NCBI GenBank assembly: GCA_017479425.1
Contig: JAFVCD010000044.1
Coordinates: forward strand, 62,001-126,000
DNA length: 64,000 nucleotides
Reading direction: 5' to 3'
Source: Oscillospiraceae bacterium
Lineage (GTDB): Bacteria; Bacillota; Clostridia; Oscillospirales; Oscillospiraceae
Shown here piece after piece: positions 20,193 to 29,082 of this stretch. The notes under the pieces were generated by a model. That model did no database searches. It was not told the origin of the DNA and saw only the letters and a program-made list of their open reading frames with translations. Both the position numbers and the translations under genes were made by a program. The first letter of the stretch is position 1, and every line of letters starts with the position of its first letter.

Positions 20193-20210
20193 TCGCTGAA
20201 ACCGAAATAA

Positions 20211-20243
20211 TTACCCTCCGTTGTTTGCACAGCGGAGGGTAAT
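20211..20243 (+). terminator. Hairpin after the GH3 operon (weak terminator)
   Basis: Arms ATTACCCTCC and GGAGGGTAAT form a stable stem, but only a short, mixed AT stretch follows, so factor-independent termination is uncertain. Confidence 0.5.
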
Positions 20244-20328
20244 CTGCTATAATAATCGCGATTGCGATTATTATATTGATTTAAAGTCCTTTTTCTCGCC
20301 GCTCGCGCGGCAACCGAAAAAGATGACA
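20225..20328 (+). repeat. Dispersed leader element, copy B
   Basis: TTGCAC (20225-20230) is 17 bp from TATAAT (20248-20253). A perfect 11-bp-arm palindrome (20249-20259 and 20264-20274) begins in the -10 box. The conserved 34-nt stem-loop follows at 20289-20322 with tetraloop TCGC. The element ends in GATGACA immediately before the ribosome site of the SGNH lipoprotein gene. Compared with copies A and D the palindrome has CGC/GCG in place of TGC/GCA, a matched change in both arms. Confidence 0.82.
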
Positions 20329-20348
20329 TGAAAGGAGGCACAAAACCT

Positions 20349-22034
20349 GTGAAAAAGTGCATACTAACAGCCGTTTTGTGCCTCCTTTTGTGTATTGCGG
20401 GGTGCAAAAGCGCGGAAAAAGCGGATACCGTGACCATCGTCCTCGAGAAGGGCGCCGGCTTTACCGCCGAGCAGTACGCGCTGACGGTGCCGCGCGGGTC
20501 ACGGGCGCAGTTTCGCATTACCGAGCTGGACGGCTCGGTCATAACGGGCGCAGACCGTGACTGCGAAATCGAGCGCACGCTCGGCGGCGTGACTGTTACT
20601 CGCACGGCAAATTACACTGAGCGAGTTCGACTTCGCGTGCGCAGGAGCGATAAAATCGTGACCTACACCCTCGGAGATGAGAGCGTGAGCGTTCCGGTCG
20701 CGGTGACGCACCTGCGGCACAACACCGAAACTGACCTCTTTGGGCGCGAGGGCTATACTCTCGCCTCATGGATAGATGAGCGCGGCAATATCGTGCCTCT
20801 CGGCGCAAGAACGGAGAGCGTAGAGCTCACCGCAAACCTCGTGAAATGGTCGCCTGAGAGCGACTTTGAAATATCTGACGGCGCTCTCGCGCGCTATCTC
20901 GGATCGGATAAGACCGTCTGCGTGCCCGGCGGAGTCCGCACCATTTTGGCCGGAGCCTTTGAAAACTGCGCCTCGGAGGTCGTGATCCTGCCGGAAACCG
21001 TCCGCACCATCGAGGCGGGAGCCTTCAAAAACGCGAGCATTTCTGAGCTTTTTATGTTCGATTCCGTGCAGAACGTGTCAGATCTGAGCTTTTCCGGCTG
21101 TGATAGGCTCGGAACGCTCACCCTCAACGCCGCCGCGCCTCCACGCTACTCCGGCACGTATTACGCCACCCTCGCCGATAAGCACGACAGGCTCTTGAGC
21201 CTCGCCGATATACCGAAAATCGTTCTCTTTTCCGGCTCCTCCGCGCGATTCGGCTACGATTCTGCGGCGATCGACGCGGCGTTTCCCGATTATGAGGTCG
21301 TAAATATGGGCGTTTTCGCCTACTCGAACGCTCTGCCGCAGCTTGAATTGATACGAAACTACCTGCGCCCGGGCGATATTCTGCTCCTCAGCCCTGAGCT
21401 TGACGCAGCAAAAAGGCAGTTCTGCACTACGAACGCCCTCGATTCCGCGTTCTGGCGAATGACGGAGGCGGACTATGGCATGGTGCGCGAGCTTGATCTA
21501 AGGGAGTATTCGCTTGTTTTCTCGTCACTCTCGGAATTCCTCTCGGAGCGCTCATCGCTTGAGGCGCGCGACTACGCCGTTTCGCCCTCAGACTTTGACG
21601 AGGACGGCGCCGGTACGCTCACACCGAGCTACAACGAGTACGGCGATTATATAATCTACCGCCCGAACTCCGACTCCGATGCGCCGCTCTACGGCCTCGA
21701 GGTGCCTTACAGAGCCGACTACTACCTCAGAGAGCTCTATCTCGCCCCCTTTAACGCCGAGATCGAAAGGTTCAAGGCGGATGGAATTAAGGTTTACATA
21801 ACTTATTCACCACGCAACAGACTTGCAGTCTCCTCCGACACCACGGATGAAACTATCCGCGAGCTTGACGGCTATTTCCGCGAGAATATCACTGCGCCGA
21901 TAATCACCGATATCTTCGACTCTCTCGTGGACGGCAAATATCTGTACGGCACCGACAACCACCTCACGACAGAGGGCGTCAGAATCCGCACCGAGGCTGT
22001 GATCGCGGCGCTCAGAGAGGAGCTGGCGCGATGA
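20349..22034 (+). CDS. SGNH-hydrolase lipoprotein with leucine-rich (BspA-type) repeats
   Basis: The 561-residue precursor begins at a GTG placed ten bases after AGGAGG; an upstream ATG lies before the ribosome site and is unlikely. The signal MKKCILTAVLCLLLCIAGC ends in a lipobox. LRR_5-like repeats (about 190-260, for example GAFENCASEVVILPETVRTI) precede an SGNH/AlgX-DltD-like domain starting at KIVLFSGSSARFG (Ser298 the likely nucleophile) and ending with DNHLTTEG, the Asp/His block. It would act outside the membrane, moving or removing an acyl group. It overlaps the next gene by ATGA. Confidence 0.75.
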   Translation: MKKCILTAVLCLLLCIAGCKSAEKADTVTIVLEKGAGFTAEQYALTVPRGSRAQFRITELDGSVITGADRDCEIERTLGGVTVTRTANYTERVRLRVRRSDKIVTYTLGDESVSVPVAVTHLRHNTETDLFGREGYTLASWIDERGNIVPLGARTESVELTANLVKWSPESDFEISDGALARYLGSDKTVCVPGGVRTILAGAFENCASEVVILPETVRTIEAGAFKNASISELFMFDSVQNVSDLSFSGCDRLGTLTLNAAAPPRYSGTYYATLADKHDRLLSLADIPKIVLFSGSSARFGYDSAAIDAAFPDYEVVNMGVFAYSNALPQLELIRNYLRPGDILLLSPELDAAKRQFCTTNALDSAFWRMTEADYGMVRELDLREYSLVFSSLSEFLSERSSLEARDYAVSPSDFDEDGAGTLTPSYNEYGDYIIYRPNSDSDAPLYGLEVPYRADYYLRELYLAPFNAEIERFKADGIKVYITYSPRNRLAVSSDTTDETIRELDGYFRENITAPIITDIFDSLVDGKYLYGTDNHLTTEGVRIRTEAVIAALREELAR

Positions 22035-22234
22035 TCTGGATTATATTCGCAATCGCCGGAGCGCTGCTCCTTTTCGGGCGAAAAAGCTTCGCATTCGACG
22101 CGATCAGCGCGCTTTTCTGCGCTTTCGGCGTGCTTTTCGGGCTGTATTACGGACTATCTCTCGGTGAAATCGTGCCGCCCGCGCTTTTGTACTGCGCCAT
22201 AGCGCTCCTGAGAAGGCGAGGTGGGGAAGAGTGA
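22031..22234 (+). CDS. Small two-helix membrane protein of the acylation cassette
   Basis: The 67-residue protein has two hydrophobic helices (about 2-18 and 27-60) and a basic, charged C-terminus RRRGGEE. It overlaps both neighbours by four bases, so its translation is coupled to the SGNH lipoprotein and the MBOAT protein. Small membrane subunits next to MBOAT proteins (as DltX in the dlt operon) are known, and a similar role is inferred here. No sequence family is recognised. Confidence 0.7.
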   Translation: MIWIIFAIAGALLLFGRKSFAFDAISALFCAFGVLFGLYYGLSLGEIVPPALLYCAIALLRRRGGEE

Positions 22235-23529
22235 ACTTCAATACCCTCGAATACCTCGTTTTTTTGCCGGTTGTGGCGGCACTGCATACTGTTTTGCCGC
22301 AAAGGTGGCGCTGGGCGATGCTTCTCGCGGCAAGCTGGCTGTTCTACTTCTCATGGGAGCCGCTTGCGGGGTTTCTGCTCGTTCTGACAACTCTCGTCAG
22401 CTGGCTCTGCGCCCTCGGGGTGGGAAAAGCGCGGGGCAAAACCGCAAAAAGGGCGCTGACTGCGGCGGCAATCGTATTCTCGCTCGGACTGCTCGCTGTT
22501 TTTAAATATTCCGGCCTTCTCGCGCCGTCGCTGAGCCTCAAAATTCTGCTTCCTGTGGGAATTTCGTTCTACACGTTCCAATCTCTCAGCTACGTCATCG
22601 ACGTATACCGCGGAAAAATCGAGCCTGAGCGCCACTTCGGCTACTACGCGCTTTTCGTTTCGTTCTTTCCGCAGCTTGTCGCGGGGCCGATCGAGCGGCC
22701 GGACAAGCTTCTGCCGCAGCTTCGCGCCGAGCGCAGGGTAACAAAAAGCGACCTTGCAGACGGCGGCGCGCTCCTGCTTCGCGGCTACTTCAAAAAAACA
22801 GCTCTCGCAGATACCATCGCGCCGGTGGTGGACTCGATATTCGCCTCTCCCGAGAATGCGAGCGCTGTGAGCGTTCTTCTCGGCGCCGTGCTCTTCGGAC
22901 TGCAGATCTACTGCGATTTCTCCGGCTACACCGACATCGCGCGAGGAAGCGCAAGGCTTCTCGGCGTGTCTCTTACAGAGAACTTCGACCGCCCGTACTC
23001 GGCCTCCTCTGTGCGCGAATTCTGGCGCCGCTGGCACATGAGCCTCACAAGCTGGTTTACAGACTACGTCTATATCCCCCTCGGCGGCAGCCGCAGGGGC
23101 GCGGTGCGGCAGGTCATAAATACGATGATAGTATTCCTTCTCTCAGGTCTATGGCACGGCGCGGGCTGGGGCTTTGCAGTCTGGGGACTTGTTCACGGCG
23201 CGCTCATCAGCCTTGAAATATTATCCCACCGCAGGGCGGGCAAAATCGGCACCTTCGCGCTTGTGTCGCTCGCGTGGATATTTTTCCGCGCGCCGGACTT
23301 AGGCGAAGCGCTTGCGCTGTTTTCGCGCCTTATATTCGGGTGGGAAAGCTTAGCGCTGCCCGCCGGGATTCTCGGCGCGCTTTGCGCCGCCGCGGCGCTC
23401 TTCGCCCTTGACAGAAACGATAAGCCGTCGCCGATTGCGGCGTTTGCGATGGCTCTCACACTCGGCCTCTCCGCACTCGCGCTTTTAGGCGCAGGCGGCG
23501 GCAACGCCTTCATCTACTTCCAATTCTGA
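22231..23529 (+). CDS. MBOAT O-acyltransferase (AlgI/DltB-like)
   Basis: The 432-residue polytopic protein should carry acyl groups, typically acetyl, across the membrane to an extracellular glycan. Hallmarks are SFYTFQSLSYVIDVYRG, FFPQLVAGPIERP, the FWRRWHMSLTSWFTDYVYIPLGGS block with a conserved His, and the catalytic His in LSGLWHGAGW. Translation starts at GTG in a GTGA overlap with the small membrane protein. It lies between two SGNH proteins, matching the AlgI with AlgJ/AlgX division of labour known for alginate acetylation. Confidence 0.93.
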   Translation: MNFNTLEYLVFLPVVAALHTVLPQRWRWAMLLAASWLFYFSWEPLAGFLLVLTTLVSWLCALGVGKARGKTAKRALTAAAIVFSLGLLAVFKYSGLLAPSLSLKILLPVGISFYTFQSLSYVIDVYRGKIEPERHFGYYALFVSFFPQLVAGPIERPDKLLPQLRAERRVTKSDLADGGALLLRGYFKKTALADTIAPVVDSIFASPENASAVSVLLGAVLFGLQIYCDFSGYTDIARGSARLLGVSLTENFDRPYSASSVREFWRRWHMSLTSWFTDYVYIPLGGSRRGAVRQVINTMIVFLLSGLWHGAGWGFAVWGLVHGALISLEILSHRRAGKIGTFALVSLAWIFFRAPDLGEALALFSRLIFGWESLALPAGILGALCAAAALFALDRNDKPSPIAAFAMALTLGLSALALLGAGGGNAFIYFQF

Positions 23530-23531
23530 CT

Positions 23532-24905
23532 ATGAAAAATAAACGATACCTTGCTTTACTGCTCATACTGCTCATCGTACCCGCGGCGCTGGCGTCGTGG
23601 GGCTTTGCCCTGCCCGAATGCTACGGAGACAGCTTCATGGGTGAGCTGAAACACAAGGTATCCCGCCTCGATGAGCTGGAGGGCAGGCGGATCGTCATCG
23701 TCGGCGGCTCTGCCGCGGCGTTCGGCGTGGACTCCGAGCTTCTCAGGGCGGCTTTTCCGGATCGCGAGATCGTGAACCTCGGAATGTACGCCGCGCTCGG
23801 CACAACGGTCATGCTCGACCTGAGCGAAAGGAGCGTCCGCGCGGGCGATACTGTTGTGATAATGCCGGAGATCTCACAGCAGACCATGTCGGATTTCTTC
23901 GACCCTGCGGTGATGTGGCAGGGACTCGACGGCGCGTATGGGCTTATATCACGGCTGCCGGTTGACAAAATACTGCGCCTTCTTGGCGCGTTTCCGGAGT
24001 TTGCCGCCTCGAAGCTGCGCTTTGCGCTCAGGGGCGAGCGTCCGGCGGGCGATGGAGCGTACCGCCGCGACGTGTTCAACGCCTGCGGCGACGTTGCGAC
24101 GCCTCTTGCCTCGCGCAATACGATGCCGCTTCTGTGGGATGATACCTCGCCGGTAAAGCTCAGAGCGGAGCTTTTGGACGAAAAATTCGTAAAGCGCGCG
24201 AATGAGTATGCTCTTCACACCGGCGCGGACGTTGTATATTGCCTTGCACCGGTAAACGAGCTGGCGGTGAGCGGCGAAATCGGCGAGCTTTACAATGCGC
24301 TTTGCGCGGCACTGAGCTTTCCGGTGATCGGCAACGCGCGCGACAGCGTTATGGACTCGGGGTGGTTTTTTGACACGAACTACCATCTGAACAGCGCGGG
24401 GAAGGCGGTTTTTACCGACTCTCTCATCGGCGCATTGAAGGCGCACTTCGGAGATCCGGAGCCGTTCGCAGTTTCGCTTCCGAATATGCCGGAGCCGCAG
24501 AGCGCCGCCTGGACGGAGGGCGATGACAGCGACAGCGAGTATTTTGACTACGCCGACCTCGGTGAAGCGTGGGCAATAAGCGGAGCGCGGGACAGAGAAA
24601 CGCTTACAGTTCCCGCGTACTTTGACGGCAAGCCCGTGAGCGCGATTCTCGAGGGCGCGTTCTCGGACTGCAAAACGCTCAGAGAGGTTACGCTTCAGGA
24701 GAATATCCGCTCCATCGCCTCAGGTGCGTTCGACGGCGCGGAGAGCCTTGAGAGAATAGTTCTCAGAAACGAAAAGCCCTCGTCCGTGAGGGCGGGGGAT
24801 GGACTGCTCCGAGGCACGAGGGCAAAAATCTCCGTGCCGGAGAGCGCCCGCGGCGCATACATGACCGACTACTTCTGGTCGGTGTTCTCGGGAAGAATCG
24901 AATAA
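23532..24905 (+). CDS. Membrane-anchored SGNH protein with C-terminal leucine-rich repeats
   Basis: The 457-residue protein has an N-terminal signal anchor (about 5-27), an SGNH-like domain starting at IVIVGGSAAAFG (Ser60) with a late DTNYHLNSAGK block, and a C-terminal LRR_5-like region (about 365-440, AFSDCKTLREVTLQENIRSI). The domain order is the reverse of the SGNH lipoprotein at 20349, which has the repeats first. It starts two bases after the MBOAT stop. It probably hands acyl groups from the MBOAT channel to the polymer. Confidence 0.75.
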   Translation: MKNKRYLALLLILLIVPAALASWGFALPECYGDSFMGELKHKVSRLDELEGRRIVIVGGSAAAFGVDSELLRAAFPDREIVNLGMYAALGTTVMLDLSERSVRAGDTVVIMPEISQQTMSDFFDPAVMWQGLDGAYGLISRLPVDKILRLLGAFPEFAASKLRFALRGERPAGDGAYRRDVFNACGDVATPLASRNTMPLLWDDTSPVKLRAELLDEKFVKRANEYALHTGADVVYCLAPVNELAVSGEIGELYNALCAALSFPVIGNARDSVMDSGWFFDTNYHLNSAGKAVFTDSLIGALKAHFGDPEPFAVSLPNMPEPQSAAWTEGDDSDSEYFDYADLGEAWAISGARDRETLTVPAYFDGKPVSAILEGAFSDCKTLREVTLQENIRSIASGAFDGAESLERIVLRNEKPSSVRAGDGLLRGTRAKISVPESARGAYMTDYFWSVFSGRIE

Positions 24906-24910
24906 AATTG

Positions 24911-24938
24911 GGGGGTCGCCTAATTAGAGGCGACCCCC
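24911..24938. terminator. Hairpin between converging genes (terminator)
   Basis: Arms GGGGGTCGCCT and AGGCGACCCCC form an 11-bp stem. It is followed by AT-rich but not pure T sequence on either strand, and it sits between two converging stop codons. Confidence 0.7.
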
Positions 24939-24944
24939 GGTGCT

Positions 24945-26813
24945 TTACTGGATATTAAATAGGTTCTTGAGGTAATTTATGATGCTCTGGAGCCACGCGA
25001 TGAAGGCATTGGCCTCAGTCTCGGATACCTCGGTCTCGACTGCGGGAGCTTCTTCAACTGAGGGAGCGGTGTCTGTGGGAGCGTTTTCTGTCGGAAGCTC
25101 GGTGCCGCCGAAGGGATTTGTACCCATCTGACCGCGACCGCCCATCATACCGCCACCGAAGCCGCCCTGCGGCATCTCGCCATCGGAAGGAGGCTCGCCG
25201 TTCATGCCGCCGCGACCGAAGAAGCTGCCCTGCGGCATCTCGCCGTCAGCGGGCATTTCGGGCATTTCGCCGTCAGCGGGAGCTTCGCCGCTCATATCGG
25301 GGCGCTGACCGCCCATCATTCCGCGGCCGCCAAAGCTGCCGAACTGCTGAGAGCTGTCGCCGGAGGGCATCTGACCGTTCATGCCGCCCATCTGACCGCG
25401 ACCGCCCATCATTCCGCCGCCGAAGCCGCCCATCATTCCTCCGCCGGAGGTGGTGGTGCCGATAGTTGCGGAGGCGGACTTCGCGCCGTTCAGATAAAGG
25501 GTTACGGTGTCGCCGCTCGAAACTGCGTCGGAAGCAAAGTAAATGTGGTTCGCACTCTTCTGAGCGGTGGTGCTCACAAGCTCTTTGCCCGAAGCATCCT
25601 TAACGGAAATAGTAGTTCCATTTGTCACATTGGCGCTGAAGGTCGTACCTTCGCCGCCGAGAGTCTGCGCCATGCCGTTCATGCCGATTGTAAGAATAGT
25701 GCCGCCGGAGAACGTGCCGGTTGAATCATAGTCGATTGCGCCGTTGCCGCTGTTTGCCGCGCCGAGGACTATCATCGTGCCGCCGTTCATATAGATGCTG
25801 CCGCCGAGGTTAGAGTCGCCGCCGGCGTCAAGCCCGTCGCCGTCGGAGTTGACGAACCACGTTCCGCCGTTGATGTAGAGCGCGATTTCATTTGCAGTGC
25901 GGCTTGTTGCTGCGTTCACACCGTCGTCGGATGCGGTGAAGCTGCCGGAGCCGGAGTTGAGGTAGATGCGTGCGCCCTCGAGAGCCTCGTAGGATTTCGT
26001 AACAGTGATGCTGGGGCCGTCGGACGCGCCTTCGGTGCCGATGGTGAGATCGTAGAGCGCCTTGATGGCGTCATCGCCTGCGGAAACTGTGATGGTGCCG
26101 CCGAGAATCGTGAGGCTGCCCTTGGAGGTGGTATCGTCATCGTCCGGGTCTGCCTTGATTCCGTCAGATGCGGCCGCTACGTTTACTGTGCCGCCGGTGA
26201 TGATAAGCTCGCCATCGGAGGCGATGCCGTTGTTTGCCGCGCCTGCGTTGATCGTGCCGCCGGCGATGGTGATAACTGCCTCGGAAGCGCCCTTGATGGC
26301 GTTCTTGCATTTTGTGCCGTCAGCGTTAAGCGTGCCGGTGCCGGTGAGAGTGAGGGCAGCGCCGCTCTTTACCTTGATCGCCGCGCCTTCAAAATCTGTG
26401 TTTGTGTCCTCGGTTGAGGCGTCCTCTTTGTCCGTGAGGGTTACGGTGCCGAGCGTGTAGATCACTGCCTCAGCGCCCTTGCCGATGACTACGGGCGCGG
26501 TTGTTGAGCTTGCGAGGGTGAGATCAGAGAGAACGAGAGTCACGTCAGTGACGTTTTTCTTGACCTTGACGCTGCCCTCGGAGGCTGATCCGGTGATGAG
26601 ATAAGTGCCGGATGCGGTTATCGTGAGGCTCGTGCCGGAGATCTCCCAGCCTGAGCCGCTTGCGGATGCCGTAACACCCGAGTCGGTGAACGTGAACGTC
26701 ACGTCAGCCGTCGGCGCCGCCGCATAAGCGGGGGATGCCATAAGTCCTATTAAAAGCGCCATTACGACGAGTGCCGCCGTAAAAGCAAAATCTCTTTTCC
26801 TTGTTGTCGTCAT
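24945..26813 (-). CDS. Cthe_2159-type carbohydrate-binding protein, copy 2 (Met/Gly-rich)
   Basis: The 622-residue secreted protein has a signal peptide (cleavage near SPAYA-AAPT), a beta-helix-like region of Thr/Gly/Asp-rich repeats typical of PF14262 (about 35-440), a Met/Gly/Gln-rich stretch (about 455-585) with units such as GGGMMGGRGQMGG and DGEMP, and an amphipathic end. The ATG with GGAGG eight bases upstream is used; a TTG 15 bases earlier is less likely. It is a paralogue of the protein at 8887-10752 but lacks the C-terminal anchor. Its promoter carries the same 25-bp motif as the VTC operon. Confidence 0.82.
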   Translation of the reverse strand: MTTTRKRDFAFTAALVVMALLIGLMASPAYAAAPTADVTFTFTDSGVTASASGSGWEISGTSLTITASGTYLITGSASEGSVKVKKNVTDVTLVLSDLTLASSTTAPVVIGKGAEAVIYTLGTVTLTDKEDASTEDTNTDFEGAAIKVKSGAALTLTGTGTLNADGTKCKNAIKGASEAVITIAGGTINAGAANNGIASDGELIITGGTVNVAAASDGIKADPDDDDTTSKGSLTILGGTITVSAGDDAIKALYDLTIGTEGASDGPSITVTKSYEALEGARIYLNSGSGSFTASDDGVNAATSRTANEIALYINGGTWFVNSDGDGLDAGGDSNLGGSIYMNGGTMIVLGAANSGNGAIDYDSTGTFSGGTILTIGMNGMAQTLGGEGTTFSANVTNGTTISVKDASGKELVSTTAQKSANHIYFASDAVSSGDTVTLYLNGAKSASATIGTTTSGGGMMGGFGGGMMGGRGQMGGMNGQMPSGDSSQQFGSFGGRGMMGGQRPDMSGEAPADGEMPEMPADGEMPQGSFFGRGGMNGEPPSDGEMPQGGFGGGMMGGRGQMGTNPFGGTELPTENAPTDTAPSVEEAPAVETEVSETEANAFIAWLQSIINYLKNLFNIQ

Positions 26814-26860
26814 AGCGATTTCCTCCAATCAGTTTGTTTTGCTCTCCTGAGCTTGACAAG

Positions 26861-26894
26861 AGTATAAAACGCGAAGCTTAATCGTAGCTTAAAG
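26861..26894 (-). promoter_or_regulatory. Promoter with 11-bp direct repeat, second carbohydrate-binding gene
   Basis: On the minus strand the 25-bp block (26894-26870) contains TTTAAGC and ATTAAGC half-sites 11 bp apart and TTCGCG, followed three bases later by TATACT (26866-26861). It matches the VTC-operon promoter at 21 of 25 positions. No conventional -35 box is seen. Confidence 0.65.
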
Positions 26895-26905
26895 GTAAAA
26901 AAATA

Positions 26906-26934
26906 TTGTTATTATTTTTCCTTTGTGCTAAAAT
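26906..26934 (+). promoter_or_regulatory. Promoter of the O-acetylhomoserine enzyme gene
   Basis: TTGTTA (26906-26911) and TAAAAT (26929-26934) are 17 bp apart. The 35-base leader is too short for a SAM or T-box riboswitch. Confidence 0.6.
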
Positions 26935-26969
26935 TATCTCATTCATTTGAAAACCAAGGAGTGATTTCT

Positions 26970-28238
26970 ATGTCCATCGGTACTAAATGCGTTCAGGGCG
27001 GCTACACGCCCGGAAACGGAGAACCGAGAGAGGTTCCTATCTACCAGTCCACTACTTTCAAATATGCCTCGTCCGCGGATATGGGCAAGCTTTTTGACCT
27101 CGAGGCGGAGGGCTATTTCTATTCCCGCCTCCAGAACCCGACCTGCGACATCGTCGCAAAGAAGATCGCGGAGCTTGAGGGCGGCACAGCCGCTATGCTG
27201 ACCGGTTCCGGTCAGGCGGCAAACTTCTACGCCGTTTTCAACATCGCCTCCTGCGGCGACCACGTTGTTTCCTCGTCCTCAATTTACGGCGGCACCTATA
27301 ACCTCTTCGCCGTTACGATGAAGCGCATGGGTATAGATTTCACGTTCGTATCTCCGGACTGTACGCCTGAGGAGCTCGAGGCGGCGTTCAGGCCCAACAC
27401 CAAGGCGGTGTTCGGCGAGACCATCGCAAACCCGGCGCTCACCGTTCTCGACATCGAAAAGTTCGCCCGAGCCGCCCACAACCACGGAGTACCGCTTATT
27501 GTGGACAACACCTTTGCAACGCCCGTAAACTGCCGCCCGTTTGAGTGGGGCGCGGATATCGTTACCCATTCCACAACGAAGTATATGGACGGTCACGGCT
27601 CCGCAGTCGGCGGCGCTATCGTGGACAGCGGCAAGTTTGATTGGAACGCACACAAGGACAAGTTCCCGGGACTCACCACTCCCGACGAGAGCTACCACGG
27701 CGTTACATATACAGAGCGCTTCGGGCTCGGCGGAGCGTTCATTACGAAGGCAACCGCTCAGCTTATGCGCGACTTCGGCTCCGTCCAGTCGCCGCAGAGC
27801 GCGTTCTACCTCAACCTCGGCCTTGAATCGCTGCACGTCCGCATGAAGCGCCATTGCGAGAACGGACTTGCTGTTGCGAAGTTCCTCCAGACCTGCGACA
27901 AGGTCGCGTGGGTGCAGTACCCCGGACTTGAGGGCGATAAATACTACGATATTGCGAAGAAATATATGCCGAACGGCACCTGCGGCGTCGTTTCCTTCGG
28001 TGTAAAGGGAGGCAGAGAGGCCGCCGAGCGCTTCATGGGCAAGCTTAGAATCGCCGCTATCGAAACCCACGTCGCTGACGCGCGCACCTGCTGCCTGCAC
28101 CCCGCCAGCGCGACCCACCGCCAGATGAACGATGAGGAGCTTCGCGCCGCCGGAGTTACTCCCGACCTCGTCCGCTTCTCCTGCGGACTTGAGGACGCTG
28201 AGGATCTGATTGCAGATATCAGGCAGGCTCTTGAATAA
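26970..28238 (+). CDS. O-acetylhomoserine sulfhydrylase / methionine gamma-lyase family enzyme
   Basis: The 422-residue PLP enzyme belongs to the Cys/Met metabolism group. It probably makes homocysteine from O-acetylhomoserine and sulfide, or cleaves methionine to methanethiol; sequence alone does not decide. Visible marks are VPIYQSTTFKY, YSRLQNPT, the GSGQAAN loop, and the PLP lysine in THSTTKYMDGHG. Length fits the O-acetylhomoserine group. An upstream in-frame ATG at 26925 lies in the promoter and is rejected in favour of MSIGTKCVQGG, which has AAGGAG. Terminator follows. Confidence 0.87.
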   Translation: MSIGTKCVQGGYTPGNGEPREVPIYQSTTFKYASSADMGKLFDLEAEGYFYSRLQNPTCDIVAKKIAELEGGTAAMLTGSGQAANFYAVFNIASCGDHVVSSSSIYGGTYNLFAVTMKRMGIDFTFVSPDCTPEELEAAFRPNTKAVFGETIANPALTVLDIEKFARAAHNHGVPLIVDNTFATPVNCRPFEWGADIVTHSTTKYMDGHGSAVGGAIVDSGKFDWNAHKDKFPGLTTPDESYHGVTYTERFGLGGAFITKATAQLMRDFGSVQSPQSAFYLNLGLESLHVRMKRHCENGLAVAKFLQTCDKVAWVQYPGLEGDKYYDIAKKYMPNGTCGVVSFGVKGGREAAERFMGKLRIAAIETHVADARTCCLHPASATHRQMNDEELRAAGVTPDLVRFSCGLEDAEDLIADIRQALE

Positions 28239-28257
28239 GCATTATAGATAGTATAAA

Positions 28258-28287
28258 CCCCTCACCGGAAAAGGTGAGGGGTGTTCT
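28258..28287 (+). terminator. Bidirectional terminator
   Basis: A 9-bp stem CCCCTCACC/GGTGAGGGG (28258-28266 and 28273-28281) is followed by TGTTCTTTA. It separates converging genes. Confidence 0.78.
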
Positions 28288-29082
28288 TTATCCTAAGAGC
28301 ATCGCGTCGTTTGCCTCGGTTGAGCCGCTTGCTTTACTGAACAGCTCCAGGAGATCCGTAACCGTAAGGCTCTTTTTCTCATCGCCGGAAACGTCTACTA
28401 CAACACGTCCGGCGTCCAGCATTATGAGGCGGTTGCCGTGAGCGATGGCGTCGCGCATGTTGTGCGTTACCATCATTGTTGTGAGGTTTGAGGCGGAAAC
28501 GATCTCGTCCGAAAGCTCAAGAACCTTTGCCGCAGTCTTGGGGTCGAGGGCGGCGGTGTGCTCATCGAGCAGCAGCAGCTTCGGCGCCTTGAGCGACGCC
28601 ATAAGCAGCGTCAGCGCCTGACGCTGACCGCCGGAGAGAAGTCCGACCTTATCGGAAAGGCGGGTTTCAAGTCCGAGACCGAGAGTGGCGAGCTTTTCGC
28701 GGTAAATATCCCGTTCCTCGTTCGTAATGCCCCATTTGAGGCCGCGCTTCTGACCGCGGCGAAGGGCAAGAGCGAGGTTTTCCTCAATAGACATCGTCGG
28801 AGCAGTACCCATCATCGGGTCCTGAAATACTCTGCCGAGAAATACTGCGCGCTTATGCTCGCTGAGGCGAGTGACATCAGTACCGTCGATCTTTATCGTT
28901 CCGCTGTCAACCTCAAACACGCCGGCAACGGCGTTCAGCATTGTGGATTTTCCGGCTCCGTTGCCGCCGATAACGGTCACAAAATCGCCGTCTTTAATGC
29001 TTAGAGAGAGCCCGTTCAGCGCAACCTTTGCGTTTATCGTACCGGGATTGAAGGTCTTGTAGATATTATTCAGCTCAAGCAC
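28288..29082 (-). CDS. ABC transporter ATP-binding protein, TrpXYZ-like system 2
   Basis: The 264-residue ATPase is a close paralogue of the one at 4317. Walker A GGNGAGKST is at 39-47, the signature is LLSGGQRQ, and Walker B ends in LLLLDEHTAALD. The start is a GTG after AAAGGGGG, giving an 8-base overlap with the permease just as in system 1. The longer frame upstream would overlap the permease by 77 bases and is rejected. Confidence 0.87.
   Translation of the reverse strand: MLELNNIYKTFNPGTINAKVALNGLSLSIKDGDFVTVIGGNGAGKSTMLNAVAGVFEVDSGTIKIDGTDVTRLSEHKRAVFLGRVFQDPMMGTAPTMSIEENLALALRRGQKRGLKWGITNEERDIYREKLATLGLGLETRLSDKVGLLSGGQRQALTLLMASLKAPKLLLLDEHTAALDPKTAAKVLELSDEIVSASNLTTMMVTHNMRDAIAHGNRLIMLDAGRVVVDVSGDEKKSLTVTDLLELFSKASGSTEANDAMLLG

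Noticed and set aside
26829..26969. SAM or T-box riboswitch before the O-acetylhomoserine enzyme gene
   Set aside because: A good promoter lies only about 35 bases before the start codon, leaving no space for such an RNA.
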